A stretch of DNA of 64,000 nt from Micropterix aruncella (Eukaryota > Arthropoda > Insecta > Lepidoptera > Micropterigidae): contig OX155967.1 in the NCBI GenBank assembly GCA_944548615.1, positions 8,126,024 through 8,190,023 of the forward strand. Direction: 5' to 3'. The notes beneath the pieces were generated by a model. The model had not been told where the DNA came from. It did not search any database and saw only the letters and a program-made list of their open reading frames with translations. The translations under genes were made by a program, and so were the position numbers. Shown here one piece after another: positions 21,690 to 33,394 of this stretch; position 1 is the stretch's first letter; each line of letters begins with the position of its first letter.

Positions 21690-22640
21690 CACCCCGGGAC
21701 CCAATACACAGCCGTTCCTCCAGCGCGGCGACGGACGGAGGACTGAGCGGATGCGTTCAGTTAACATTGATCCACGGCGCAAATGGTATTACGGACCAAA
21801 TATTTCATTGGCCACAATCACATCAAACCACAATCGCATCTTTAATATTATGGTTTTGACAAAGGCAACCGCTTTGCTCCATGACGAAGCAATACATCAA
21901 AATGGCCGGTGAACGCAATCATACGCTAAACATGACAGCAGAAGTACAATACAGAATAAAAGCCAAATCTAAATAAAATATACACACCATAAATAAATAT
22001 TTTTGTTATTAGTTAACTTTATAATCACAAAATACAAAATTTATTAGCATGTTAGTCGATTACCAATTTTCAATCAAAAATGACAACTTTTAAAATGGAA
22101 AGCGAACGTATGAAATAAAATATATATTTTTAAAATAGCAGTTTCAAAAATCTGTTTCAATTAATTTAAACATATTAATATTTTTGGATTAATAGTTTAG
22201 CTAACTATGCCATATATTTTTCTAAAACTAGCGCCAAATAGGTGTTTATTCAGTTTTCTTTTTAAATCTAACTCGCTTATAGGTATGTATATGTAGGTAA
22301 GTAAAATATGTAGGTAAGTACTGTTGTTAATAAAACATTTAAAAAAACTAATAATCTACTGCCATTATTTGAGGCTTCTATAACGCCTTATATCGCATAT
22401 ATTGAGATATTGCAAAAAAAAATACAGATTCGAAATACCTAGTACAATACATGACGTGAATACCTACGTAGAAACATCTCCAATGTAGAATAGTTTGTTA
22501 AACTGCGCACTGTATTTGTAATAATATAATAATTACATAATATCTTTTAGTGGTATAATAATTATTTTATCCCTATGTATTGCCTAATTTCAGACTGATA
22601 AAAATAGAAAAATATATGGTGCAATATAAATATCTCGACA
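21690..22640. promoter_or_regulatory. Intergenic region between divergent SMAP and putative DSCC1 starts
   Basis: The SMAP ATG is at 21676 (minus) and a candidate first exon on the plus strand ends at 22822. The CpG-rich end near SMAP is followed by about 800 bp of AT-rich sequence with no gene. It is a candidate shared promoter region, inferred from layout only. Confidence 0.35.
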
Positions 22641-22822
22641 GCTTTAGCCAGTCACAACAAGAGTATTCAGTATTCAAGTATCGGTGAGTATTCATTCAAG
22701 TAGTAACAGTCAAGTCGAGTCGGGCTATTCGGGATTCTTGTTTTCGATATTTTCTGCGTTTTACATTGTTTTCTTCTGCACTGCATCCAAATTACAGTCA
22801 TTGAACACAGCATGGATGAAAG
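22640..22822 (+). CDS. DSCC1: Candidate first exon of DSCC1 (short coding start)
   Basis: ATGGATGAAAG at 22812-22822 is followed by GTAAGCG, a good donor, and has a strong start context (ACAGCATGG). It leaves phase 2. The first certain DSCC1 exon, at 34105, needs an upstream exon in exactly phase 2 and has no ATG of its own. Joining them gives an N-terminus beginning MDES then ALHTPEEV, close in length to vertebrate DCC1, where only a few residues precede the equivalent position. Only 11 coding bases are involved, so the link is inferred; the 5' limit given is arbitrary. If true, intron 1 is 11.3 kb and encloses DENND6. Confidence 0.4.
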
Positions 22823-22824
22823 GT

Positions 22825-23865
22825 AAGCGTCTTTTGGGTATGTTATATGTACCTGACGGAGTATACTATTGTAACGGCGACCAATTTTGGCGCCAAACGT
22901 CAAATAAAACAGCTGTCGACTCGACGAGTCGTTTCATGTCTGTTTATCGATGGTCTGGTCTATGACCTTCGTATAGGGAGGGGCTTTGTTTAATCGTATT
23001 TTACTAATGGGGTGGGCTGCCGAGTGGATTATGAATTTGAATGAAAACTTTTTTGAAGTGAAAACGTCTCTAAAAAGGCTCCCATACCAAAATACCTGCC
23101 AGATTTAGCGATGTTACGCTTTTGTTGCCCGCAAATATTGGCATATCTTATCTAGTGGTCTGACGACTGTAGCCGCGAAGTGGTGTGTACCTATATTCCA
23201 AAAAATAGACCATCATCCTTTTTTAAGCATATTTAACTTGCGTGTTTGTGTCATAGTCATTGGGGGGGGGGGGGTCGGATAGGGGTCTCGGAATTCACCC
23301 CTCGCGACCAAAGAATCAGTCATAACCGTAATAGATAGGGTTACATAGTGATTCTTGCGTCGTCGTTTAGATTGTAGATCGTTAGGTATTGTAAAATGTG
23401 AACTGGGGGATGATTCTTGAAAAATGTAGTGTGCTAAATTAGTCTTCGGTCCATTTGATTTACATGGGTCATGGACAAATTGAGCATTCCAAAATTTCCA
23501 AGAATAGGCAAAAAAATGTTTTCAAGGGAAAGTTGTGCTCCACGAAAGACGTAAACACCGCCAAAATATTATTCTTCGAGATAAAAACAATTCTTTTTCG
23601 GTAATATTACACAAAAATATTTAGATAAATGTTGGCCTTTATGTAAAAATAAAACCATTGTATTGAACTCAAAATATTTTTTTAAAATTGTAAATCGTTA
23701 AAATGCAATGTTTTGGTCATAACTGTTTTTATGTATGAATTAATCAAAATAATTGTGTTTAAAAAAACCTTTATAAATTTATTTGTCGATCCAATCGTAA
23801 TTTCCCATGGCGATATTTTAATTCAGGCAGGTACATCTCTAGTTTGACATTTATAATCCTCACCA
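22825..23865. other. Gene-free stretch between the candidate exon and DENND6
   Basis: Contains a run of 13 G near 23260 and, at 23404-23518, a sequence related to the small MITE at 29457-29566 (TTCTTGAAAAA, GGTCCATTTGATTTACATGG, CCAAGAATAGG). No exon recognised. Confidence 0.4.
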
Positions 23866-24051
23866 TCAGTGATCCTCACTTTCCCTTGTCGTTTGGGAAG
23901 TATGTCGATTTTGCTGTCAGGAATGTTCTAATGTTAATTGTTATGTTTTGGTGTCTTTTGAATAATATTTTGGTTAATATATCGTGGAATAATTATAGTT
24001 AATCGTGCAGTGATGTAAGCGCGAGTGTTTTCGTCGGACTGCAAAACAAAA

Positions 24052-25704
24052 ATGAGTGATGTGCAAGATATCCAGGAATTAATGCCGTGGGAGCGTTTCT
24101 CGGACTGGATTCACTGTTTCTGCGTGATCACGTTCGATCTGGAGATCGGGCAGGCGTTCGAGAGCATTTATCCGCCGCACGTGAAGCTCTCAGAGACGGA
24201 AAAGTCGAATATTTGCTATTTGGCGTTCCCGGATTCGAATTCGGGATGTATCGGCGATACGCAGTTTCACATACGGTTGAGGTCTCGTTCGGATTTGACG
24301 AGGAATCAAGTTTTGTACAATGCAGACTGTCCGGCTGCGCTGCGCGCGGACGAAACGCACTACTGGGGCTTCGTTTATTTCCGGCAGGTTAAAGACCCGA
24401 GTCTGCCGCGTGGCTACTTCCAGAAGAGTATCGTGTTATTGACGCGGCTGCCGTTCATCAATCTCTACTATAACGTGTGCGCGTTGCTCGCTCCGAAATA
24501 CTTCGAAGAGACCGTACAGAGTTTAGAGGCCGGTTGTTATGATGTGAATCATTGGCCGGCGTTGCGGCCCGGGCGTAACGTCATCCTGCCGATTTTAGGA
24601 TCGATTTTTCAAACGTTTCTACCGAAGCAGTCGAGCAGTAAAATATCCGTGGCGGATTCGACGGATCTATCGCATTTGAAGCATAAACCGCAGTATATTT
24701 TAGCGTCGATTCAAGACGTTGATATGTTCGATGCGTTATCGAGTGTCGTGTCGCATTTACACTTACTTTGGGAGCTCGTTTTAACGACGGAGCCGATCGT
24801 CGTCATGGCGGGTTCGCCGACAGATTGCTCGGCGATGGTCCAAGCGCTCGTCAGCATTATTAATCCATTGCCCTACACGGCGGAATACCGCCCGTATTTC
24901 ACGATACACGACTCCGAATTCAAAGAATTCATGCGCAAGCAGCATAACCCTCCGAATATAATACTCGGCGTGACGAATCCGTTATTCGCGAAGACGCTAC
25001 AGCACTGGCCGCACACGATACGCTTGACGGACGCGACGATAAAATCAAAACTGCGCAAAATTGGCAATTTAAAAATGCTCGATTCAACGCCCGGCGTTTA
25101 CTCGCAATACAAACCCTTCTTGATAAAAGACAAGACGATTCTAAAAAAGCTGCTAGCCGGGGTTAAAACGGAACGGCCGTCGCAAGTGCAGACGGCGATG
25201 ATCCGTCGCCACTTCCTCGAGTTGACGGAGAGCTTTATGATCCCGTTGGAACGGTACATGGCCACGCTGATGCCGCTGCAGAAGAATATATCGCCGTTCA
25301 AGGCGACGCCGCTTCCTCATCCGTTCAACCCGGAGAACTTCTTCAATACGCTGACGACCGCCGGCCCGCAGCTCACCACCGGGATCAAAGGCGACTGGAC
25401 CGGTCTATATAAGCGCTTCTTCCGCTCGCACAATTTCAGCGCATGGTTCAACCAGAAATACAGCGAGCTCACGGGCATCTTGGAGGCGCGGCGTCTCGAA
25501 GCGCTCGCCCAGAGCGATCTAAAGCAGTGGGCCGGCGGAAAGAAAGAAGTGGAAATAGTGGACATGGTGCTGAAACTGCGGCAGCTACTCAAAACGGAGG
25601 CTCCACTGCAGGACGGGATGAAGAGCCAGCTGGAGAAAAACCTTGAGGAGCTGAAGAACACGCTGCCTCCGGACGTGCGCCACATCCTCAACGGAGGCAC
25701 GTGA
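24052..25704 (+). CDS. DENND6: DENND6, DENN-domain Rab14-type exchange factor, intronless
   Basis: A 550-codon uninterrupted frame starts at an ATG in a good context (AACAAAAATGAG). An upstream GTG-start extension to 24025 is discarded. The N-terminus (WERFSDWIHCFCVITFDLEI, GQAFESIYPPHVKLS) is the longin-like uDENN start of the DENND6/FAM116 family. It is followed by HYWGFVYFRQVKD and GYFQKSIVLLTRLPFINLY. The central DENN part has SVVSHLHLLWELVLTTEPI, VVMAGSPTDCSAMVQALVS and LPYTAEYRPYFTIHDSEF. A C-terminal dDENN part ends in a Leu-rich helix and LPPDVRHIL. Length is close to the 550-610 of relatives. DENND6A is a GEF for Rab14 on recycling endosomes. The frame is much more GC-rich and CpG-rich than its surroundings. 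Vertebrate genes have many introns; here the coding part has none. It lies on the same strand as DSCC1 and possibly inside its first intron. Confidence 0.93.
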   Translation: MSDVQDIQELMPWERFSDWIHCFCVITFDLEIGQAFESIYPPHVKLSETEKSNICYLAFPDSNSGCIGDTQFHIRLRSRSDLTRNQVLYNADCPAALRADETHYWGFVYFRQVKDPSLPRGYFQKSIVLLTRLPFINLYYNVCALLAPKYFEETVQSLEAGCYDVNHWPALRPGRNVILPILGSIFQTFLPKQSSSKISVADSTDLSHLKHKPQYILASIQDVDMFDALSSVVSHLHLLWELVLTTEPIVVMAGSPTDCSAMVQALVSIINPLPYTAEYRPYFTIHDSEFKEFMRKQHNPPNIILGVTNPLFAKTLQHWPHTIRLTDATIKSKLRKIGNLKMLDSTPGVYSQYKPFLIKDKTILKKLLAGVKTERPSQVQTAMIRRHFLELTESFMIPLERYMATLMPLQKNISPFKATPLPHPFNPENFFNTLTTAGPQLTTGIKGDWTGLYKRFFRSHNFSAWFNQKYSELTGILEARRLEALAQSDLKQWAGGKKEVEIVDMVLKLRQLLKTEAPLQDGMKSQLEKNLEELKNTLPPDVRHILNGGT

Positions 25705-25923
25705 CCGCGGCTTTCCAGCTGCAGGGGCTTCTCGCACTGCAGCGACGCCGAAGGCACGCCTTTTACCGTACGCTGTTGAGTGCGTTTCGGAGCCAAACAC
25801 GACTGACTTAACATTTGTAGTTAGGATTAGCTTTATTCATATTATCCATAAGGAAATTTGGTAAAGCGAGATTGCGGAGTTAGTTCCGCCTAGCACCCTA
25901 GGCGCGCCCATTCCTATAGAATA

Positions 25924-25974
25924 GAGTAACGACCGCGTTCCATAAACTAAACTAATAGAACGCGGTCATTACTC
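25924..25974. other. Strong hairpin downstream of DENND6
   Basis: GAGTAACGACCGCGTTC (25924-25940) and GAACGCGGTCATTACTC (25958-25974) pair over 17 positions with one mismatch, around a 17-nt AT-rich loop. It sits 220 bp past the DENND6 stop and could lie in its 3' UTR. It does not look like a histone-type stem-loop. Confidence 0.6.
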
Positions 25975-27680
25975 ACGACTAAAACGTAGATAAAATACAC
26001 TAATACATCCCTATATTTACCTCCGAAAATGTGAAATGTCCAAAAAAGCCATGGGCGAACGATGCGATCGTAATTGCCCAGGTGATACGACAGACAGCTG
26101 GACTTTAGCAGCGAAAAGTGGATTAAAACAAAGCGAGTGGTGCGGGAATTAAGCGTTACGGTCAAAAGAGGCATGAACTGGTACGCACTCATAGTAGCTG
26201 ATATTGAAGGGGTTGTACAGTCGATGAATCTCACGATTCTCCCGTCTATGATGCTGCTGACCTCCTCGATTTTTTATACAATCTTTCCCAGATGACAGCA
26301 TAGTAGGTGCTCTGCTGTTTCTGTATTTTTATTTCAAAATCTCAAGGTGTCATTCTCAGCAATTCAGACATTTTTCGAATGGTAGTTTGACTCGTGAAAA
26401 GTCCTGTCTTAGTTCGCCTTTGTTGAGAGAAAGTAGCTTCTTTGTCTTTTTCTATGACAGGTTTATGATTTTTTTCAATCGACTATCATGGTGTTTACGC
26501 CAGTATTTTGACTTTATTTTTCTAGTTTAGGATCTGAATTGTTCCGCTGTGTAGCTAGGCATACCGCAGAATAGTTCAGTAGATATGAAACATCAGGACT
26601 AAAAAACTATCGCAGTCGTTTCCTGACATTTCGGCAGTTATATTATTTATGTTTTATATATATAATATTTAACTTCTTTACTATGGGTCTTGCTTTACCA
26701 AATCGATCTAAATGTATAAGACTACCTACTTTTAAAAAAAACCTTCAAATTAGCCATCTTTAAAGTAACAAACAAATCCCATACTAAATTTGGACAGTAT
26801 CGATCCAGTAGCTGATATCAGAAATATTTTGGATAAATTGCAATGGATAAGTTAATGTACTAATAAAAACTATTTCTTTAGAAGCGAATGGGTTGAGAAA
26901 TACTCATCTTCGCTTTTTTGTTCCTGCCGCCTGAAAATACCAATCACAAGCATCGATATATAACGCCTAGATATGCCCTCAGCTACAAATGAGTTGGGTC
27001 ATATCCGTTTCACATAACAACATGTGAAATAGAGAGAGAAAGAGAGAGCAATACATTGAACAGTATGTGAGAGAATAGCACAGCGATATTCGTCATGGGA
27101 TTGCTCACACCGGGAAGTACTTATGCAACCACTACTGGCGGCGATTCGTATTTGTATTGAAGTGGTCTTCGCGCGCAAAAGGCCTATCTAGGCTCTTATA
27201 TATTGATGATCATGATACCCTCTCTTTTAACATTACAAGGGAAAGTACCTAATAGATCGTAGATTTTTGGCTCCAAACTGTTTGTTTACCATTTCGAAAA
27301 TAGGTCATGACTGATCAATTTTAAGTTTGGCTACTATCTTTGTGGCCATTATAGAAATGGCCAACAGCAGGGGATCTCTCTAATTTACTATTTAAAGAAA
27401 TATTTGAATATAGTGAGGATTAGTTTTTAAATCTGAGGCTGTAGACTTCGCTAAGGATGGCAAGATCCCCATTAGTTCTGTAGGATCAGTGGCTCTGGGG
27501 ACCCATCTACTTAAATGCCAATATTTTAACAATAATGAATATATCGAATGTACCAAATCTTAACAATCTTTATTTTTGTTCTAATAGACACGAAAATATA
27601 GCTTAAATTAAACAAAATTTCTTTATTCGACATTTATCTTTACTTAATAAATATAAAAACGATGGAAGATCTGTACATAA
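25975..27680. other. Gene-free stretch, no feature recognised
   Basis: AT-rich, with a GA-rich short tract near 27030-27045. Neither strand shows a recognisable exon or transposase motif. Confidence 0.4.
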
Positions 27681-27728
27681 AAATAAAATACAAATGGAGC
27701 TACCATGGAATTCACCGATTGGAGTCGG

Positions 27729-27942
27729 CACAGGCATGTATCCAGACTACAGTTTCGGGGGGGGGGGGGGGGAATTCATTAAAACAATGCGCGCGGCACC
27801 AACCAAACGTAAATTTGCACGTTCAACGAAACGAAAATTTGGGGGGTTTAAATCTCAACCCCCTCCCCCCCATTGGATACTAGGTATATGTTGCGGATTT
27901 TGGGGGGGTGCGTCCCCTGGGTCCCTCCCTGGATACATCCTT
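27729..27942. mobile_element. hAT-like MITE with poly-G tract, GAGTCGG duplication
   Basis: GAGTCGG occurs on both sides (27722-27728 and 27943-27949). The ends are inverted (left GG-ATGTATCCAG type, right CTGGATACATCC). Interior carries a 14-G run and G/C-rich strings. The insertion point is known exactly because the uninterrupted host sequence exists at 19640. Confidence 0.7.
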
Positions 27943-27962
27943 GAGTCGGACCCATCATAATA

Positions 27963-29272
27963 CAGGGTGGGCCAGAAAGATTTGCGAATTTGAAAAAATT
28001 ATAATAAAAAAACTAAATACAATTCACATACAATTTTTTATTTGTATTAAAATAGACATCTGGGAAATTCATTTCTTAAAAATAACATCATCCAGGTGTG
28101 CACCATCGCGCTGCGAACATTTCTCGAATCTGAACCTCAAATTAGTAAAAACTCGCTGGCACATTGCGCGGGGAATAGCTGCAATTTCTTCTCGGATATT
28201 GGTCTTCAACTGGTTAATCGTGGCTGGGTTATTGGAGTAGAGTCTACTTTTCAGGTATCCCCACATAAAAAAGTCCGGTGGCGTTAAATCCGGACTTCTA
28301 GGCGGCCATGCAATGACACCTCGGCGCGATATCAGTTTTCCAGCAAACATCTCGTTTACAACCGCCAAAGAGGCATTAGACGTATGGCATGTCGCGCCAT
28401 CTTGTTGAAACCATGTCGCACGATTATAGGCTTCAAATTGTTGCAGTTGCGGAAAGAAAAAATCCTTTAACATGGCTATGTATCGGTCAGAATTTACAGT
28501 GACAGATTGCCCTTGTTTGTTTTCAAAGAAATAAGGTCCTATAATTCCGTGCGCTGATATGGCCGCCCAAACGGTTACTTTCGGCGAATGCAGAGGCTTT
28601 TGATGTTTTGCACGTGGATTCTCTGCAGCCCAGTAACGGCAATTCTGTTTATTGACATGCCCATTTAAGTGAAAATGGGCTTCGTCGGAGAACAGAATAT
28701 TGTTGAAACTCTGAAAGCGTTCCAACATTGTTTCAACAAAAGCTCGTCGTAAAATTGGATCATTTGGCTGTAATTCCTGCACAAGTTGAATTTTATACGG
28801 GTGCAATTTCAGATCTTTCAACTAAATGCGACGCAAAGATGTTCTGGATACCACAAGTTCGGCTGATCGCTTGCGAGTCGATAGACCAGGATTACGTTCA
28901 ACTGAAGCTCTAACTTGTTCAATTGTGTCTTCCGTTCTTGTTGACCTTGGGCGTCCCGCAGGCTTCTGTTTGAGAGTCGAACCAGTAGCTTCGAACTTTC
29001 TGACCCACGAACGAATCACATTTTCCTTCGGACATTGATTTAGGTCATGTAATTCAAACTCACGCCGAAATAATCGCCGAACAATAGCGCACGAATCGCC
29101 ATTTTTATAATAATGTTTAACGCAGAATGCACGTTTCGCTCCGGTGAAGAGATCCATCGCGACTAAATTTCCGAGAACCGAGCTTCTCAACCCCACCACC
29201 CGCGCAGGCCCCTCTCATAAGGTCCAAACGCTAGAGTGTTTTTAAAATCGCACGCCTTTCTGGCCCACCCTG
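27963..29272 (-). mobile_element. DD41D-type Tc1/mariner transposon, copy 1
   Basis: Element of 1310 bp flanked by TA, with inverted ends CAGGGTGGGCCAGAAAG / CTTTCTGGCCCACCCTG. The minus-strand frame runs 29199-28825, reaches an in-frame TAG at about 28824, and continues to 28069. It encodes a paired-type helix-turn-helix N-terminus with GRPRSTRT linker, then catalytic motifs NNILFSDEAHF, WFQQDGATCHTS and SPDLTPPDFFMWGYLKS. The spacing between the second and third Asp is 41 residues, the DD41D signature described for the rosa/Visitor groups of IS630-Tc1-mariner elements. Only that nonsense change obviously disables this copy; the sister copy at 37979 has Leu there. Confidence 0.88.
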
Positions 29273-29456
29273 TACTATTATTACACTTCCGGGGGGTGAG
29301 TGGTGGACTCTGACTAACGACCGGCTGTGGTAGGTTTAGGACAGCCGTCTTGCCACATGTGAGCGTCCACCTTACCACTCATTCACTTCCCCTTCGAGGC
29401 TGTAGATTAATAGTGCAACTAAAACGTAAGAGTCTTTTAATGCTATCTTCTGCCAG

Positions 29457-29566
29457 ATGGGCTATTCTTGAAAAAATACCATTCTTAATTTGTCTATGGC
29501 CCATGTAAATCAAATGGACCAATAGACACATTTGTCATGCTTATTTTATTAAGAATAGCCCCCTGA
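29457..29566. mobile_element. Small foldback MITE
   Basis: About 110 bp whose ends are inverted (GGGCTATTCTTGAAAAA left, TTAAGAATAGCCCC right). The centre carries GGCCCATGTAAATCAAATGGACC. A diverged relative is at 23404-23518. No target duplication could be fixed. Confidence 0.5.
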
Positions 29567-29569
29567 ATA

Positions 29570-30340
29570 CGGTGATACAATCGAACACTCCGAATTAACA
29601 ACAAAAAAAAACATTTCTGAAAATCTTCAATTTTTCAAAAATCTGCTACTTTGAGACGATGAGTATGTGTAATTTTAAATAGTTAAAAAATAAAGTTGAA
29701 AATTCATGCCTCAAGGCAATATAATAATGTATTCAAATCCATTTATTTGTGTTCAACTGTTGGCTGTTGTGAAATAATGAACTGAAACAGACTGATTAAA
29801 CTCAAGGAAAAACATCTGTGGCAACAATTGTAGCATGATTGCATCCCATTTCCTGCTTTTGTAATATACCAGGGCCACCATTGTGAAAGAATAATTGTTT
29901 AGAAAAGGGAATTTGCCAAATTGAGGGAGGCTGACTCGCTTCGTTAATAAAGTAGAATTATTAAATAGAGATCTGTATATATAGATGAATAATCTACCTC
30001 TTAAAATCATCGAAATTTCCAAATTGTAAATAGCCATCACTATCTATTTTTATATTGATGCACTAGAAAAATTTGTAAATAAACCCGGCTGTTTCTGAAT
30101 TTTGTGTCAATTGAATTACGGTTCGTATTTTAATGTTGAAAAATGAAATGTCCATTTAAAAAGAATGAGCGTTTCCATATTTTAAAATAAAAATGTATTG
30201 GAATTTCTGTTGTTTTATTTTGTACGAGCTTCACGACTTCGCGGCCCTCAAAGTGGAAAGGAAAATCTTTGGCCAAATAGAATGGTGATCTAAAAAACGA
30301 TCAAAATAACTTTCAGAGATGTTTATTGGGACTCCACACG
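29570..30340. other. AT-rich stretch, nothing recognised
   Basis: No exon, repeat partner or motif supported. Confidence 0.35.
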
Positions 30341-30344
30341 AGAA

Positions 30345-30690
30345 TTTGAGTTTTAAATATTTGATAGTGGGCTCGATTGCATTTCTTCGTGAACTAAAAT
30401 AGGAAATTAGTCCGTGTGAACAAGACAGGGCAATACGCCAGAGCGGAGTGTGAGATGACCGGTTGTCGCTTTTTCGCATTAAAACTGCCCGCCAAGGTCA
30501 AATCTTACACCGCACAAAATATGCTTGAATTTATTCCGACGAGTATAAGTTCGGCAGATAGTATTTATCGACGATCGTTAGTTTCATATTCCGGTCTAAC
30601 GTATTGCTCTGTCTCGTTTGCTTGGACTTATTTTAGTTTTAGTTCACAAAGAAACGCAATCGGGCCCAATATATTCCTAAAAATATAGAT
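30345..30690. mobile_element. Foldback element with about 85-bp inverted arms
   Basis: The reverse complement of 30353-30438 resembles 30596-30685: GTATTGC(C/T)CTGTCT, then TTTTAGTTCAC(G/A)AAGAAA(T/C)GCAATCG(A/G)GCCC. The 150-bp centre is non-coding. Probably a MITE; superfamily not determined. Confidence 0.6.
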
Positions 30691-31118
30691 TTAAATAAAT
30701 AAAGCATGTCGATGATCTATATGTGAGAGGTCGATCTGTAAGCGGGAAGCATTTGAATTGCGTTTTTTATTATTTCTGTAAAATTACGCTCCGGATTGTT
30801 CTGTCCGTGTCCTGAGGGCTCAAATTGCTTAGTTTTCGTGTGATACCTCATACATACTTAGTACCTAGTAATTCCTCACAAACAACTTAACTGTCGGTTC
30901 TAAATTGTTAGTACAGTCAACTAATATTTTTTTTTTAAATGTCCCATTTACTCAAATAAAAAACCACTTGTGAATGAAGTTATACAGTTTTTTTCATTCA
31001 AAAAATAATTAAACGTTTTCTTCTCCTTGCTTGTAAAAAACATTTACAATGCATATGAAGACCACAGAAGATCAATTGAAGACACAAAATCATTATTTCA
31101 AGATTAATAAATTTTAAT

Positions 31119-31432
31119 TTAACCCCTTGAGTATGATACGACCAAATCTGGTTCTGAAACAATTATCCGTTGAGTATGATACGACCAGATTTGGTTCCGC
31201 GTTTTTTTCACTTCTGTGACGTTCTCATATTTATTCATAATTATCTAATTGTTTTACAAAATGATATTTCAATATTCTATATTCGAAATTTCAATGCAAT
31301 CATTGTGCAGTTGTTCTTTTTATGATTGGTGTAGTAGTTTCGTAGTTATAGTACTTTAAGTTCGATGTCGCCGAAAATCCTGCAAAAGAGACAGATGCAT
31401 CCATGAAAATACCCATTTACTCCAAGGGTTAA
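31119..31432. mobile_element. TTAA-flanked MITE, family C copy 2, inverted
   Basis: Bounded by TTAA (31119-31122, 31429-31432). It is the reverse complement of 15791-16104 with few differences, including the duplicated ACCA(A/G)AT(T/C)TGGT block and the ACAGATGCATCCATGAAAAT end. Confidence 0.78.
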
Positions 31433-31918
31433 AAAACGCAATAGCTAAAATAGTTTTGTATTATTAAAATATACAGGTGAGTTTTAATTAACCGTACGAG
31501 CAAAAAAGCAACTTTTGATAGAAAATGTGGGAAAACAAAAAAAAAATATTCAACAAAAATATTTTTTTTTTGAGTTTCAAAAAAAAATTGTTTCACTGAA
31601 GCGCCTACCATCTAGAATGTTTCATTCTATCGATTGTTTATTGGATTTTGGAATACATCCTAAGTTGATTTTTGAACACGTGCGCAGTGTGTTATGTCTG
31701 CCAGGGGAATTCCTCTCACGCCTAGATAAAAATATCCCCACAAACAGAAGGGGACGGGGCTACATGAGCAGAGCTGAATAATCCGAACGGCCTAACTTCA
31801 AGCAAAATTCTGTATTTATGTTGATCAGGTGTGCAAGTAATTAGCGTTGGTTTTATTTGTTGAGAACTACTCTTTCAAAAGTGTCACTATAATAATTAGT
31901 TGATGTGGTAATAGGTTA

Positions 31919-32346
31919 TTGGCAGATAGGCAATTGTTGGGTTTAAGTTTATATATATATAGAGTGGACTGTGAGGAAGGTTGGTTATTTTAAAGGGATT
32001 ATAGGCATCATTGTGGAGAGGAAAAGGAATCAAAGTTTACGCACCTTTCTATTTTTCGTGCGATTCCTTGCTGCAATTTCACTCCAAAAATGTCTCCAAA
32101 TCTTCGGCTGGCCAGCTCACGAACGCGATAATTACTTTCACAGCACGATAACGAGAACACTCACAGGAGCACGTCTGGTTCGGCCGGCGCGTAATTTCTC
32201 ACTGATTGGGAATTGGGAGGTAGGTAGGATATAAATATATTTTATACGGCATAATAGAAAATGGCCTAACCAGGCAATAAAGAGTGAAATAAGCGTGAAT
32301 AAGAGTGAAATGGCAGATAGGCAATAAAGAATTGCCTATCTGCCAA
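31919..32346. mobile_element. DNA element with perfect 17-bp terminal inverted repeats
   Basis: Left end TTGGCAGATAGGCAATT (31919-31935) and right end AATTGCCTATCTGCCAA (32330-32346) are exact inverses. A further inner TGGCAGATAGGCAATA at 32311 pairs with the right end to make a compact hairpin. Related GGCAATAAAGAGTGAA strings follow outside. Target duplication unclear. Confidence 0.55.
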
Positions 32347-32520
32347 AGTTATTGGCAGACCGGCAATAAAGAGTGAAGCCTTTTGCGGTGGTTGACAGAT
32401 CAGCACGTAGCTGTTGCGGCTGGCCTCCCTATATATTATATAAACATATAATATACATGACTGATTAATTATTAGATAACAAGAGAGAATTCATTAAAAA
32501 CCATATTGTTATTATTTATA

Positions 32521-33393
32521 TTAGTGATGCCACGAATATTCGGTACTATTCGGTATTCGGCCTATTCAGCCATTTTTTTAATATTCGGTATTTGGCCGAG
32601 TACTGCGTACTATTCGGCCGAATATCGAATACCATGAAAAACCGCACTCAAAAATGTATTTATTGTAATCACTAATTATATTATTGCATCAATACTTAAA
32701 AGCTGATAAATGAAATTAAATTAAATAATAAAAATAAAAAAAAATATGATAAATGAAAATATTTTTTTCATCATTGGTTGGTTGTAAACGATTGCTCTTT
32801 TCCTCTTAAACAATTCATGCTTCTGAAAATAGCCTCTTACTATAAACACTACTGCCAGAAGATGGTAGATAAATAGTTGCGAATTTTGTAAGTCTCGGAT
32901 ATTGCTTTGCGTTTGCTGACCACCACTTGTAAGAGTCTGCCGTCCGATCTAGGCGAACAGTTTTCAAATAAAATCAATCTCATGTGCAGTAGAACTTCAC
33001 ACCCTCATCATATTGCATATTATCCATAGCGACTTCCTCAAAACTTCCAGAAACTGTCTTGTATTTCAATCGTTTTATCATTTTCATTGGTGTTTCGTTT
33101 CTTACGAAGTGGAGAAGAATCACCGTTAGATTTAATACTACTAGAGTCATCACAACTCATTTTCAGAGTTCTATAAGATTTGTTTGTCTTGCTCATTCCG
33201 TTTGAACCAATCCCAGGAAACTAGTTTTGAACCGCGGGTCAAGAAAAGTGGCAACCAGTGAGACAGGTCATAATCTGTCACGCGCAATTATGCATCCCCA
33301 TTCGGCAGCCGAATATTCGGCGCTTCAGTTGATAGCGTGGCCGAATATTCGGTATTCAGTATTCGGCCAAATCACTATTCGTGGCATTACTAA
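32521..33393. mobile_element. hAT-like element, internally degraded
   Basis: Ends TTAGTGATGCCACGAAT and ATTCGTGGCATTACTAA are inverted with one mismatch. Both subterminal regions are full of TATTCGG/CCGAATA repeats. On the minus strand an ATG near 33195 opens a short frame with a Ser-rich stretch, then LRKKRNTNENDK and IEIQDSFWKF, resembling the start of a hAT-type protein before a stop. It lies upstream of the DSCC1 exons. Confidence 0.55.
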
Positions 33394-33394
33394 T

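Larger units (their letters stand above)
27683..29400 (-). mobile_element. R2-like retrotransposon 3' end (copy 3), split by two later insertions
   Basis: At 27683-27728 and 27950-27960, and again at 29275-29400, the minus strand carries the 3' end of the R2-like family: CATGGAATTCACCGATTGGA, GACCCATCATAATA, CTATTATTACACTTC and GGCTGTGGTAGGTTTAGGAC. Two elements have landed in it, a small MITE (27729-27942) and a DD41D transposon (27963-29272). Joining the three outer parts restores the order seen at 19530-19680. Confidence 0.75.

Noticed and set aside
24025..24051. Upstream GTG start extending DENND6 by nine residues
   Set aside because: Eukaryotic initiation at GTG is unlikely. The ATG at 24052 has a better context and begins a family-like N-terminus.
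25317..25814. 165-codon antisense frame over the DENND6 3' end
   Set aside because: It is Ser/Arg-rich, mirrors the GC-rich coding strand and has no recognisable domain. The sense frame explains the conservation.
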